From: Delftia tsuruhatensis NBRC 16741
GTDB lineage: Bacteria > Pseudomonadota > Gammaproteobacteria > Burkholderiales > Burkholderiaceae_C
Assembly (NCBI RefSeq): GCF_001571325.1
Contig: NZ_BCTO01000016.1
Location: forward strand, 1-47,760
Direction: 5' to 3'
DNA: 47,760 nt
Shown here: positions 38,436 through 47,218 of the stretch, in pieces
Position numbering within the stretch: position 1 is the first letter of the stretch
How the letters are laid out: every line of letters starts with the position of its first letter
The notes under the pieces: generated by a model
What the model was told of the DNA's origin: nothing
Seen by the model: only the letters and a program-made list of their open reading frames with translations
Databases searched by the model: none
Program-made: the position numbers and the translations under genes

Positions 38436-39245
38436 TTACTGCGCCAGCACCCTGAACGTCAGCGTGTAGTTGTTGCCGTACTGCGGCGCGGCGGCGCCGG
38501 CGGGGGCGTCGGCGCGGTAGCGCACCAGGGCCAGGTAGATGCCGGACTTGGGCAGGGCGTAGGAGATGCGGCCCTGGCCATCGGTGGTCAGCGCGTCCAC
38601 GCTGTGCTGGCTCGCCAGGTCCATGGCCGAGCGGAAGATTTCCACCTTCTGCGCGGCCAGCGGCTTGCCGTCGTATTGCACGGTGAAGTCGAACTTCTCG
38701 CCCGCGAACAGGTCGGCCGGATGCGTGACGGGCACGATCTCCAGGCCCTTGCCTGAGGGCGCGAGCGCGGCCCGGCTGGGCTTGCCCACCGTGATGTAGG
38801 TCTCGGAGACCGACAGCGACTGGTAGTGGCTCAGCAGCCTGGCATCGGCCGGCGTGGGCGTGGCGGGATCACGCGCGGTCTCGACCTTGCCGTTGCGCTC
38901 CCACGAACGGAAGATGGCGCCCAGGCGCGGGCCGGTGCTCACGCGGTAGGTGCCCTTCTCGTCGGGCAGTTGGTGCTCGGCCACGGTGCGGGTCTTGAAC
39001 TGGCGCACATCGGCCATGGGCGTGACCGAGCCGTCGGGCGCCGTCACGGCGAAGCGCGTTTCGCCAAAAGCCACTTCGGGGATGAAGAACTTGTCGGCGA
39101 AGCTGGCGTCCACGCTGATGACGGCCCGGGGCTGGGCCTCGAAGCTGGTGGGCAGCAGGTAGGGCGTGTGGGCCTGGGCGGAGATGCACACGGCCGACAG
39201 CAGCGGCAGCCACCAGGCCAATCGCTTGGATGGGGTTTTGGCCAT
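38436..39245 (-). CDS. DUF4198 periplasmic protein, probably metal-uptake related
   Basis: A 269-residue exported protein with a signal peptide (LAWWLPLLSAVCISAQA). Right after the cut comes HTPYLLPTSFE, the normal DUF4198 start, whose first His may bind metal. The rest is beta-rich in an immunoglobulin-like or carboxypeptidase-regulatory fold (AALAPSGKGLEIVPVTHP, GRISYALPKSGIYLALVRY). DUF4198 proteins often sit beside TonB receptors for iron, nickel or cobalt. Here it is the last gene after a TonB receptor and an EF-hand lipoprotein (6-nt gap), downstream of a Fur box. Function is unknown; periplasmic metal handling is the likely area. Confidence 0.85.
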   Translation of the reverse strand: MAKTPSKRLAWWLPLLSAVCISAQAHTPYLLPTSFEAQPRAVISVDASFADKFFIPEVAFGETRFAVTAPDGSVTPMADVRQFKTRTVAEHQLPDEKGTYRVSTGPRLGAIFRSWERNGKVETARDPATPTPADARLLSHYQSLSVSETYITVGKPSRAALAPSGKGLEIVPVTHPADLFAGEKFDFTVQYDGKPLAAQKVEIFRSAMDLASQHSVDALTTDGQGRISYALPKSGIYLALVRYRADAPAGAAAPQYGNNYTLTFRVLAQ

Positions 39246-39251
39246 GTCCGC

Positions 39252-39740
39252 TCAGGGCTTCTTGACGTCGTTCTTGTCCACGACGCCATCGGCATTGACG
39301 TCGGCTTCCTTGAAGCTGCGTTCGGCGATGGCCATGTCTTCTTCCACGGTGTATTTGCCGTCGCGGTTCCTGTCCACGATGCCGAAGCGCACATGGGCCT
39401 GCTTCATGGACTGGGCATAGCGCTCGTCGGGCTGGCGGCCCGCGTACTGCTGCTTGAGGCGGGCCTCGAACTCGTCCACGTACTCCTTCTCGCTGAGCCA
39501 GCCGTCGCCATTGGTGTCGCCGGCCAGGAAGCGCTGCTTGCGCACGGTGTCGTACTCCTGGCGCGTGACCACGCCATCACGGTTGGCGTCGTAGCTGCCC
39601 ATGAAGGCAGACTGGCCATGCCCGCCCGCAGGCTGGGCCGGGCCGCTGGCGGACGGTGCCGTGGGCGATGCGCAGGCGGTGAGCAGGGCCGCCAGGCCGG
39701 CAGCGGCCAGCATGCGGTGGGACAGAGAGAACTCGATCAT
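39252..39740 (-). CDS. EF-hand calcium-binding lipoprotein
   Basis: A 162-residue lipoprotein with signal and lipobox LLTACAS. Four EF-hand loops follow: DANRDGVVTRQE, DTNGDGWLSEKE, DRNRDGKYTVEE and DVNADGVVDKND; each has the Asp-x-Asn/Asp-x-Asp-Gly pattern of a calcium site. ATG 39740 has AGGAG 8 nt upstream, although the frame extends to 39923. It lies between the TonB receptor (172 nt) and the DUF4198 gene (6 nt), so it probably belongs to the same iron-linked transcription unit. What the calcium binding does in the periplasm is not known. Confidence 0.9.
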   Translation of the reverse strand: MIEFSLSHRMLAAAGLAALLTACASPTAPSASGPAQPAGGHGQSAFMGSYDANRDGVVTRQEYDTVRKQRFLAGDTNGDGWLSEKEYVDEFEARLKQQYAGRQPDERYAQSMKQAHVRFGIVDRNRDGKYTVEEDMAIAERSFKEADVNADGVVDKNDVKKP

Positions 39741-39764
39741 GAAACGACTCCTGAAGTAGGCAGA

Positions 39765-39818
39765 TACAGCGGCGGCTGCGATGGTGGTGGAGGCTTTCCG
39801 GCCGACACCGCCGCTGTA
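39765..39818. repeat. 11-bp inverted repeat before the EF-hand gene
   Basis: TACAGCGGCGG (39765-39775) and CCGCCGCTGTA (39808-39818) are perfectly complementary with a 32-nt loop. The element lies in the 172-nt gap between the TonB receptor and the EF-hand gene, just before its ribosome site. In mRNA it could lower read-through or protect the receptor message. No T-run follows. Confidence 0.6.
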
Positions 39819-39912
39819 GGGAAGGCCGGCCGGCCCCTGGAGAAACTCCTCGGATCCGCGCCACGCGGCAAGTGAAGGTGGCGTGGATGCAATGGCATGG
39901 TGCGCAGGGTGC

Positions 39913-42330
39913 TCAGAACGCAACGTTCATGGACACGGCGAAGGTGCGGCCCGGGTTGCTCAGCAGCTCGATGTCGCGGCGGTCGCGCGCCACGCCGGGC
40001 TGCAGGCTGCGGGTGCTGGAATAGTCCCAGTAGCGCTTGTCGCCCAGGTTGTAGATGCCTGCGTTCAGGCGCACGTTCTTTGCGACCTGCCAGTAGCCGG
40101 CCAGGTCGAAGATGGCATGGCCGGGCACGCGGAACAGCTCGGTGGTCGAGTCGGTCAGGCCGGTGCCCGCGTTCAGGTAGCTGTCGCGGTTGGTGGCCAC
40201 GGCCTGCTTGCCCGCGACGAAGGTGCCGGTCAGGTTCAGGCCCCATTGCCGGGCCGGTGCGTCATAGCCCACGCCCACGATGGCCTTGCGCGGCAGCACG
40301 CTGTCCAGCGGCACATCCTTGTCGCCTGCGTAGTAGGACTTGGAGGTGCCGCGGCTGATGCCCAGCGCCCAGGTGGAGTACAGGCCCCTGGCGGCGGGCA
40401 TCCACTGGCCGTGGTCCAGGCGCGCGCTGGCCTCGAAGCCGTAGATCTTTGCGCTGTCGCGGTTCTCGGCCTGGTAGATGGTGCCGATGTGGGCGGGCAC
40501 GTTGACGAACAGGTCGGGACGGCCCGCGCGCAGGTAGCGCGTGTAGGCGATGAAGTCGGAGTACCTGGTATAGAAGACCGAGCTGTTGAAGGTCACGCCC
40601 GGCGTGGGCGAACCCTTGAGGCCGAAGTCGAAGGCATTGCTGCTTTCCTCCTTCAGGTTGGGGTTGCCCACCAGGGCGTACTGGCCTGCCGCGTGGTAGT
40701 TGCTGGCCATGTTCCACGAGCCGAAGATCTCGCCGGCCGAGGGCGCGCGCCCGCTGCGCTTGAACTGGGCATAGGCGCTGAACGTGGGCGTGAGGTCATA
40801 GACCAGGGCCAGGCTGGGGCTGAGGATGGTGTTGCCGCGCGTGCCACCGTAAATCTTTTTCACATCGGCGGCCGTGAGCACGCCCGAGACGAAGTTGTCC
40901 AGGTCGCGTGTCTTGATCTCCACGCGGTCCACGCGCAGCGCGGGAATCAGCGCCAGGCGGCGGCCGCCGGCCTGGAAGCTGATCTCGTCCTGCAGGAAGG
41001 CGCCGTAGCGGCGGGTGGTGGTGTCGGGCTGGGGCTTCATAACGGGCGTGCCGGTAGCGAAAACGTTCCACGGCCGCTCCGTGTCCTGGGTCGATGCATT
41101 GACGCCAAAGCTCAGGCGGTGGCGGTCGATGCGCTTGTCGCCCGTGCTCGAGAAACCCCAGGTGCGCGTCTCATTGCCGGAGACGTTGTGCACCTTGGCG
41201 CCCGTGGCCAGCGTGGTGGTGTCGGTGACGTCGTTGGTGTCCGTGTTCTGGAAGTACAGCCGCGTGTCCAGCTGGTCCACCCAGGCGCCGGCCGGGGTCC
41301 ACAGGTGCTGCAGCTGCAGCGTGTTGCGGCTGGTGTCGCTGTTCTGGCGCGAGCTTTCGGTGATGCTGGTGTTGGTGGTGTCCCAGCCGTGGAAGGAGGT
41401 GTCGTTCTTGCGGCGGTACAGGTCGGCCGACAGCACCAGGCGGTGGGCCGGGTTGATGCGCAGGCCGCCCTTGAGCAGCAGCGCGTTGGAGTTCCAGTCG
41501 TCGGGATAGCTGTTGACGATGGCGCTGTGGTTGCGCGTCTCGTGGCCGTCGCGGCGCGAGTAGGCGATCAGGCCGTCGAGGTCGCCCGAGCGGCCAGCGG
41601 CCGTGAAGCTCTCGTTCCAGGAGCGGTCGGCCGTGTCGTGGCCGATCTTGCCGCCCAGGTAGGAGGTCTTGCCACCCACCAGGTAGTCCTCGGCGGACTT
41701 GGTGCGAAAGCCCACCGAGCCGCCGATGCCACCGGCCGCGCGCCGCGCCGTGGTGGTGCCGGAGTGGATGTCCACGGCCGAGAACATCTCGGGGTCGATG
41801 AAGTCACGGCCCACGCCGAAGGTGTTGGCGCCGACACGGCTCACATAGGGGCGCGTGGTGGCGTCGGGCATCTCGACGCCGTCCACATCCATGCCGATGC
41901 GGTTGCCCTCGATGCCGCGGATGTTGTAGCCCGTGGTGCCCGAGCGGTCGAAGCTGCTGCGGTTGCGGCTGGTGCCCGAGGCCGTGCCCGGCGCGGAGAC
42001 CAGGGGCTGGTAGCGCACCACGTCGGCCATGCTGCCGGCCTGCTCCAGCGCCGGGCCGCTGACGGTGGTGGAGGCGCCCGGGGTTCGCTGCGCGGGCTCG
42101 GCCGTGTCGACCACCTCGACCTGGGCCAGTGCCTTGGTGGGAGCCTGCGCCATCAGCCGGGCCTCATCGTCCAGGGCCTGAGGCCGGGGCTGGGCCCAGG
42201 CGCCGGACGTGGCCAGGCCGATCACGGCGGCCTGCACGGCCACGGCCAGCAGGCTGGGCCGCAAGGCCGGCGCAGCGCAGGGATTCCAGAAAAGGGAGAC
42301 AGGGGCGCAGGAGCGTGAAGATGGAGCCAT
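39913..42330 (-). CDS. TonB-dependent receptor, haemoglobin/transferrin/lactoferrin family
   Basis: An 805-residue outer-membrane receptor. A long signal peptide (to about residue 47, GAWAQ) is followed by a plug domain (VVRYQPLVSAPG, GYNIRGIEGNRIGMDVDGVEMPD) and a 22-strand barrel. Haem/transferrin receptor marks are SGRAPSAGEIFGSW (the FRAP-like box), NPNLKEESSNAFDFGLK and the final aromatic MNVAF that BamA recognises. It imports iron carriers, probably haem or an iron protein, powered by TonB. A perfect Fur palindrome 127 nt upstream predicts iron repression. The EF-hand and DUF4198 genes follow on the same strand. Confidence 0.92.
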   Translation of the reverse strand: MAPSSRSCAPVSLFWNPCAAPALRPSLLAVAVQAAVIGLATSGAWAQPRPQALDDEARLMAQAPTKALAQVEVVDTAEPAQRTPGASTTVSGPALEQAGSMADVVRYQPLVSAPGTASGTSRNRSSFDRSGTTGYNIRGIEGNRIGMDVDGVEMPDATTRPYVSRVGANTFGVGRDFIDPEMFSAVDIHSGTTTARRAAGGIGGSVGFRTKSAEDYLVGGKTSYLGGKIGHDTADRSWNESFTAAGRSGDLDGLIAYSRRDGHETRNHSAIVNSYPDDWNSNALLLKGGLRINPAHRLVLSADLYRRKNDTSFHGWDTTNTSITESSRQNSDTSRNTLQLQHLWTPAGAWVDQLDTRLYFQNTDTNDVTDTTTLATGAKVHNVSGNETRTWGFSSTGDKRIDRHRLSFGVNASTQDTERPWNVFATGTPVMKPQPDTTTRRYGAFLQDEISFQAGGRRLALIPALRVDRVEIKTRDLDNFVSGVLTAADVKKIYGGTRGNTILSPSLALVYDLTPTFSAYAQFKRSGRAPSAGEIFGSWNMASNYHAAGQYALVGNPNLKEESSNAFDFGLKGSPTPGVTFNSSVFYTRYSDFIAYTRYLRAGRPDLFVNVPAHIGTIYQAENRDSAKIYGFEASARLDHGQWMPAARGLYSTWALGISRGTSKSYYAGDKDVPLDSVLPRKAIVGVGYDAPARQWGLNLTGTFVAGKQAVATNRDSYLNAGTGLTDSTTELFRVPGHAIFDLAGYWQVAKNVRLNAGIYNLGDKRYWDYSSTRSLQPGVARDRRDIELLSNPGRTFAVSMNVAF

Positions 42331-42456
42331 GGCAGGAATCGGGGAACGAGGGTTGCTGGCTAGCTGCCGACCTCTTCGCGGAGTGCTCTTGCGAGACCAT
42401 TGATTCCCCCCGGGTGTGATTTCTTCCTGCTGGCTTTCCGCGATTCTCCCACCAAT

Positions 42457-42471
42457 TGATAATGATTATCA
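42457..42471. promoter_or_regulatory. Fur box between the TonB receptor and the aminotransferase operon
   Basis: TGATAATGATTATCA is a perfect 7-1-7 palindrome, the classic Fur-binding design. On the plus strand TTGATA (42456-42461) and TATCAT (42481-42486) could act as -35 and -10 with a 19-nt spacer, so Fur should also repress the divergent aminotransferase operon. The distance is 126 nt to the receptor start and 140 nt to the aminotransferase start. Confidence 0.9.
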
Positions 42472-42610
42472 TTTGTTTTGTATCATTTACGTCACAGGGA
42501 CAGATCACGGTCCCGCGCGGACCTCCTCCACAAACCCCACACAAAGACTCGACAGCGCAGCAAGATTGCCCGCTCACACTGCGGCGGCTGAATATCTGGA
42601 GCCCTTTGCT

Positions 42611-43984
42611 GTGACCAATAACGCCCAACTCCTGGCCGACGAAGCCAAGTACTGCTCGTTCGGGGATACCGTCCACTACGTCAATCCCCCCAAGATCTTT
42701 TCGGGCTGCGAAGGCAGCTACATGTACGACGAGGCCGGCACGCCCTACCTCGATCTGCAGATGTGGTATTCGGCCGTGAACTTCGGCTACAAGAACAAGC
42801 GCCTCGAGCAGAAGATGATCGAGCAGCTGCAGACCCTGCCCCAGGTCGCCAGCCAGTACCTGCACCCCACCAAGATCGAGCTGGCCAAGTTCATCGCCCA
42901 GGATGCGGAGCGCAAGTGGGGCCATGCCGGCCGCGTGCACTTCAACGTGGGCGGCGCCCAGGCCATCGAGGACTCGCTCAAGGTCGTGCGCAATGCCAGC
43001 GGCGGCAAGAGCCTGATGTTCGCCTTCGAGGGCGGCTACCACGGCCGCACGCTGGGCGCCTCCAGCATCACCTCCAGCTACCGCTACCGCCGCCGCTACG
43101 GCCACTTCGGCGACCGCGCGCAGTTCATCCCCTTCCCCTACCCGTTCCGCCGCCCCAAGGGCATGACGTCGGAGGAATACGCGGACTCCATCGTCCGGGA
43201 ATTCGCGCGCAAGTTCGAGAACGAATACCACGCCATCTGGGACCCCAAGACCAACCAGTGCGAGTACGCAGCCTTCTACGTGGAGCCCATCCAGGGCACG
43301 GGCGGCTACGTCGTGCCGCCGCCCAACTTCTTCAAGGGCCTCAAGAAGGTGCTGGACGACCACGGCGTGCTGATGGTGGTCGATGAAATCCAGATGGGCT
43401 TCTGGCGCACCGGCACGCTGTGGTCGGTGGAGAACTTCGGCGTCAAGCCCGACGTGCTGGTCTTCGCCAAGGCGCTGACCAACGGCCTCAACGCCCTGTC
43501 GGGCCTGTGGGCGCGCGAGGAGCTGATCAACCCCACCATCTTCCCGCCGGGATCGACGCACTCCACCTTCGCCTCCAACCCGCTGGGCACGGCCCTGGGC
43601 CTGGAAGTCATGAAGATGACCCACGAGATGGACTTCGGCCGCCAGGTGCGCGAATCGGGCGCCTACTTCCTCGAAGGCCTCAAGGAGCTGCAAAAGCGCC
43701 ACAAGGAAATCGGCGATGTGGACGGCCTGGGCCTGGCGCTGCGCGCCGAGATCTGCACCGAGGACGGCTTCACGCCCAACAAGGCGCTGCTGGACAAGAT
43801 GGTGGACATCGGACTCGAAGGCGGCCTGGAATACAAGGGCAGCAAGCGCGGCCTGGTGCTGGACGTGGGCGGCTACTACAAGAACGTGATCACCTTCGCG
43901 CCCTCGCTGATGATCTCGCGCCCCGAGATCGACGAGGCCATGGTCCTGCTGGACCAGTTGCTCACGAAAGCCAAGGCGGCCTGA
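42611..43984 (+). CDS. Class III PLP-dependent aminotransferase
   Basis: A 457-residue aminotransferase of the ornithine/4-aminobutyrate family. Signs are NVGGAQAIEDSLKVVR, EGGYHGRTLGASSITSSYRYR, VVDEIQMGFWRTG (PLP Asp258) and VFAKALTNGLNALSG (PLP Lys287). The start is the GTG at 42611, with GGAG 9 nt upstream; sequence before it is not conserved in character. It leads a three-gene operon with a FemAB-like acyltransferase (7 nt later) and an arginase-fold protein, and shares a Fur-controlled promoter region with a TonB receptor. It probably makes or uses a diamine or omega-amino acid building block. The actual substrate is unknown. Confidence 0.88.
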   Translation: MTNNAQLLADEAKYCSFGDTVHYVNPPKIFSGCEGSYMYDEAGTPYLDLQMWYSAVNFGYKNKRLEQKMIEQLQTLPQVASQYLHPTKIELAKFIAQDAERKWGHAGRVHFNVGGAQAIEDSLKVVRNASGGKSLMFAFEGGYHGRTLGASSITSSYRYRRRYGHFGDRAQFIPFPYPFRRPKGMTSEEYADSIVREFARKFENEYHAIWDPKTNQCEYAAFYVEPIQGTGGYVVPPPNFFKGLKKVLDDHGVLMVVDEIQMGFWRTGTLWSVENFGVKPDVLVFAKALTNGLNALSGLWAREELINPTIFPPGSTHSTFASNPLGTALGLEVMKMTHEMDFGRQVRESGAYFLEGLKELQKRHKEIGDVDGLGLALRAEICTEDGFTPNKALLDKMVDIGLEGGLEYKGSKRGLVLDVGGYYKNVITFAPSLMISRPEIDEAMVLLDQLLTKAKAA

Positions 43985-43991
43985 AGGCGCG

Positions 43992-45065
43992 ATGCCCGCA
44001 GAGCGCCTGCACAACCAGCTCGAACCCCCAGGCCTGCTCGCGCAGTTCGCAGCCCATCCTCCCGAGGGCTTCGCACTGCTGCAGGACTGGCCGGCGCCGG
44101 CCTTCACGGCGCCCTTCGATCTTCTGACCACGGCGGACGACGCGCTCAAGGCGCGTCTTTTGTCGTTGCCCGGTGGCGACTGGCTGTCGCGCCGGCTGCG
44201 CCTGTCCACCGATTTCGTGGGCACCACGGTCAGCGAGTACGCCGTGCTGCCCATGGGCATCCCTGCCGCCCAGCAGGCTGCCGCGCTGCGTGCGCGCGCA
44301 GGCCGGCGCATGCTGACCATCGTCAAGGACCTGCCCCAGGATTCCCCGCTGCTGCCGGACGCCGACAACGCCCATGCACGGGCGCTGGCGCAGGCCCTGG
44401 CCGATGCGGGCTTCATCCTGGTCGAAGGCCAGGCCCTGGCACATGTGCCCATCGACTTCTCCAGCCTGGACGAGTACCTTGCGCGCCTGTCCAGGAGCCG
44501 CCGCCAGAACCTGCGCCGCAAGCTCAAAAGCCGCGCGCAGCTGCAGGTGCAGCGCATTCCCACGGGCGCGGCCTTTGCCGATGACGCCTGCGTCGATGCC
44601 TACTACGCGCTGTTCGATGCGGTGTATGCGCAAAGCGAGATCCACTTCGACAGGCTCACGCGCGATTTCTTCGCGGCCGTGCTGCGCGATGCAGGCAACG
44701 GCGGCCTCGTCTTCGAGTACCGCGCGCTGCAGGACGACGGCGCGCCCGGCGCGCTGCTGGGCTGGAACCTGTGCTTCGAGCACGGCGGCAAGCTGATCGA
44801 CAAGTACATCGGCCTGTCCTACCCGGCCGCACGCGAGGCCAACCTCTACTTCGTGAGCTGGATGGTCAACCTCGAATACGCCATCGAACGCGGCCTGAGC
44901 CACTACGTGGCCGGCTGGACCGATCCCGAGGTCAAGGCCCAGCTGGGCGCCAGCTTCACCTTCACGCAGCATGCGGTCTTCATCCGCAACCCGCTGCTGC
45001 GCGCACTGGGCCGGCGCTTTGCCGGCCACTTCGAAAGCGATCGCCAATGGAGCGAACAGAACTGA
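43992..45065 (+). CDS. FemAB/BioF2-like acyltransferase (GNAT fold)
   Basis: A 357-residue protein with a C-terminal GNAT-like domain of the kind called acetyltransferase 6 (BioF2/FemAB-like). Typical segments are YLARLSRSRRQNLRRKLK, YYALFDAVYAQSEIHFDRLT, LLGWNLCFEHGGKLIDKYIG and YPAAREANLYFVSW. Such enzymes join an acyl or aminoacyl group to an amine in capsule, lipid or peptide-like products. It starts 7 nt after the aminotransferase stop with AAGG upstream. Its last 19 nt overlap the arginase-fold gene, so the three are tightly coupled. Donor and acceptor are unknown. Confidence 0.8.
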   Translation: MPAERLHNQLEPPGLLAQFAAHPPEGFALLQDWPAPAFTAPFDLLTTADDALKARLLSLPGGDWLSRRLRLSTDFVGTTVSEYAVLPMGIPAAQQAAALRARAGRRMLTIVKDLPQDSPLLPDADNAHARALAQALADAGFILVEGQALAHVPIDFSSLDEYLARLSRSRRQNLRRKLKSRAQLQVQRIPTGAAFADDACVDAYYALFDAVYAQSEIHFDRLTRDFFAAVLRDAGNGGLVFEYRALQDDGAPGALLGWNLCFEHGGKLIDKYIGLSYPAAREANLYFVSWMVNLEYAIERGLSHYVAGWTDPEVKAQLGASFTFTQHAVFIRNPLLRALGRRFAGHFESDRQWSEQN

Positions 45066-45952
45066 ATGCCCAGCCGGTCGTGCTGGATGTGGATGGCTCG
45101 GTGGGTTCCTTGCCCGGCGAGCTGCGCCTGCCGCTGCAGCACTGGCAGGAGCAGGTGCGCTTCGGCTGCGGCCTGCGGCGCTTCGCGCGGTTCCGCGCGG
45201 CGCTCGATGCACAGCTGCCCGCCGCGCATGGCACGGCCCTCATGGGCAGCGGCGACTTCCACCATCTGAGCTGGCCGCTGATCGAGCGCTGCATCGCGGC
45301 GCGGGCCCTGTCCTCAGGCCGGCCGCTGCGCGTGGTCGTGCTGGACAACCACCCCGACAACATGCGCTTTCCCTGGGGCGTGCACTGCGGCTCCTGGGTG
45401 CGCCGCGTGGCCCTGCATCCGGCCGTCTCGCATGTGCACGTGGCCGGCATCACCTCCGGCGACATTGGCCGCGCGCACGCCTGGGAGAACTACCTCACGC
45501 CGCTGCGCGCCGGCCGCCTGAGCTACTGGAGCGCGGGCGTGGACACGGGCTGGGCGCGCCGCCTGGGCGTGGACTCGGCCTTTCGCAGCTTTGCCAGCGT
45601 GGCCGAGCTGTCGCGCACGCTGGCGCGCATGCTGCGCGAGCAGGCCCAGCCCACCTACCTGAGCATCGACAAGGACGTGTTCGCGCCCGAGGTGGTGCGC
45701 ACCAACTGGGACCAGGGCCGCATGCTGGAGAGCGAAGCCATGGACATCATTGGCGCGCTGTCCGGCCAGATCGTGGGCAGCGACATCACGGGCGATGTGT
45801 CTTCCTGGCGCTACGCGACCTGGTGGAAGCGCTGGATGAGCGCGGGTGACGGCCAGGACACGCAGATCGGCGCGCAGACGCTGGCCACCTGGCAACTGGG
45901 CCAGCATGCGTTCAACGAGCGCCTGGTGGAGCGTCTGCAGCAGGCCGGCTGA
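45047..45952 (+). CDS. Arginase/ureohydrolase-fold protein
   Basis: A 301-residue protein with the metal-ligand layout of the arginase fold: GSGDFHH at 67-73, LDNHPD at 99-104 (matching DxHxD), SIDKD at 206-210 (matching DxD) and GSDITGD at 244-250. Arginases and agmatinases use these to hold two manganese ions and split guanidino groups. The exact motifs here differ from arginase (GSGDFHH in place of GGDHS), so the substrate may be different, perhaps an amide or deacetylation reaction. It overlaps the acyltransferase gene by 19 nt. The convergent DegT gene ends 36 nt away. Confidence 0.75.
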   Translation: MERTELNAQPVVLDVDGSVGSLPGELRLPLQHWQEQVRFGCGLRRFARFRAALDAQLPAAHGTALMGSGDFHHLSWPLIERCIAARALSSGRPLRVVVLDNHPDNMRFPWGVHCGSWVRRVALHPAVSHVHVAGITSGDIGRAHAWENYLTPLRAGRLSYWSAGVDTGWARRLGVDSAFRSFASVAELSRTLARMLREQAQPTYLSIDKDVFAPEVVRTNWDQGRMLESEAMDIIGALSGQIVGSDITGDVSSWRYATWWKRWMSAGDGQDTQIGAQTLATWQLGQHAFNERLVERLQQAG

Positions 45953-45988
45953 GGCCCCACCGGGGCTGCGGCGACCGGGGCTGCGAGG

Positions 45989-47218
45989 TCAGGCGGCGGC
46001 CTGCTTCGTGGCGCTTTCCAGCACCTGGACCAGATCGCCAAAGCGCGCGTCGTCGAACCACAGGCTGTTGCCCACGGCCACCAGGCGCTGCGCCCAGTCG
46101 CGCCCCTGGTCCACCACGTCCTGGCGTGCCAGGCCCAGCACATGGTCGTAGCGGCCATAGTCGGGCAGCACATGCACGAAGGGCAGCGACAAACCCCAGC
46201 CCCGCCCCCATTGCGCGCGCAGCAGCGCATCGCGCGTGGCGGCATCGCGCAGGCGCAGCAGCAGCACGGGCCAGACGCCTTGCGCGCCCGGCACGGTGTC
46301 GCCCACCACCTCGATGCCATCGATGGCCGACAGCCAGGCGCCGCGCTCACGCGCCTGGCGCTGCAGTTGCTGCTGGAAGTCCGCCAGCCGCGCCAGTGCG
46401 CGCCGGCCCACGCGGCGGCGCCAGGTGCCCAGTTCATGGCGGGCAATGGCGTCGTCGAAATCATCGCCGGCGGCCTGCACCCAGTCGCTGCGCGACAGCG
46501 CATCGCGCAGGGGGCGGCCATAGGCCAGGTCCAGCCCGGCGGGGCGGTACAGCGCCGCATAGCCCAGCAGCTCCAGGCTGCGGCGCAACTCCCAGCCCCG
46601 GTCCTGGCGCACGCTGGCTGCATGTGTCTCGCGCAGTGCCTCGCGCAGCGCGGGGTCGCGCGCCAGCAGCACGCCGCCCTCGAAGGTGGTCAGGCCCTTG
46701 CCCACGGCCAGGCTGTAGAAGCCCACATCGCCCTGCCAGCCCACGGGCTCGCCGCGCAGGCGTGCGCCCAGGGCCTGGGCCGCGTCCTCCACCACCCAGG
46801 CGCCCACGGCGCGCGCGCAGTCCACGGCCGTGGCCACGTCGGCCACGCGGCCGCACAGATGCGTGGGCAGCACGGCCAGGGTGCGTTCGCTGCACAGGGC
46901 GCGCAGGCGCGTGGGGTCCATGTCCAGCGTGTCGGGATGCAGATCGCACAGGCGCAGTTGCAGGCCGCAGTGCGCCACGGCCAGGGCCACCAGCGGGCAG
47001 GTATAGGCGGGGGCGATGACTTCGCTGCGGCCCGGCGCCAGGCGGCGCAGGGTCTGCAGCGCCACCATCAGCGCCGAGGTGCCAGAGCATTCAAGCTGCA
47101 CGGCGGGCACGCCCAGCCACTGTGCCAGCGCCGTCGCCAGGTCCGCGTCGCCCCAGGGCAGCAGGTCGGCCGCGCGCAGCGGCAGGCCTGCCGTGGGCGG
47201 CAGCATGCGTTCAGCCAT
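45989..47218 (-). CDS. DegT/DnrJ/EryC1-type PLP aminotransferase
   Basis: A 409-residue member of the DegT family, which aminates keto sugars and related small molecules. Visible parts are LECSGTSALMVALQTL near the start, APAYTCPLVALAV, VVEDAAQALGA (PLP Asp145) and FYSLAVGKGLTTFEGG with the PLP lysine at 174. ATG 47218 overlaps the stop of the small transporter gene by 8 nt, indicating coupled translation. It converges on the arginase-fold gene. Together with the class III aminotransferase it points to an amino-compound pathway. The substrate is unknown. Confidence 0.85.
   Translation of the reverse strand: MAERMLPPTAGLPLRAADLLPWGDADLATALAQWLGVPAVQLECSGTSALMVALQTLRRLAPGRSEVIAPAYTCPLVALAVAHCGLQLRLCDLHPDTLDMDPTRLRALCSERTLAVLPTHLCGRVADVATAVDCARAVGAWVVEDAAQALGARLRGEPVGWQGDVGFYSLAVGKGLTTFEGGVLLARDPALREALRETHAASVRQDRGWELRRSLELLGYAALYRPAGLDLAYGRPLRDALSRSDWVQAAGDDFDDAIARHELGTWRRRVGRRALARLADFQQQLQRQARERGAWLSAIDGIEVVGDTVPGAQGVWPVLLLRLRDAATRDALLRAQWGRGWGLSLPFVHVLPDYGRYDHVLGLARQDVVDQGRDWAQRLVAVGNSLWFDDARFGDLVQVLESATKQAAA

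Noticed and set aside
45954..45967. A terminator between the arginase-fold gene and the DegT gene
   Set aside because: The stem GCCCC/GGGGC is only 5 bp and has no T-run on either side.
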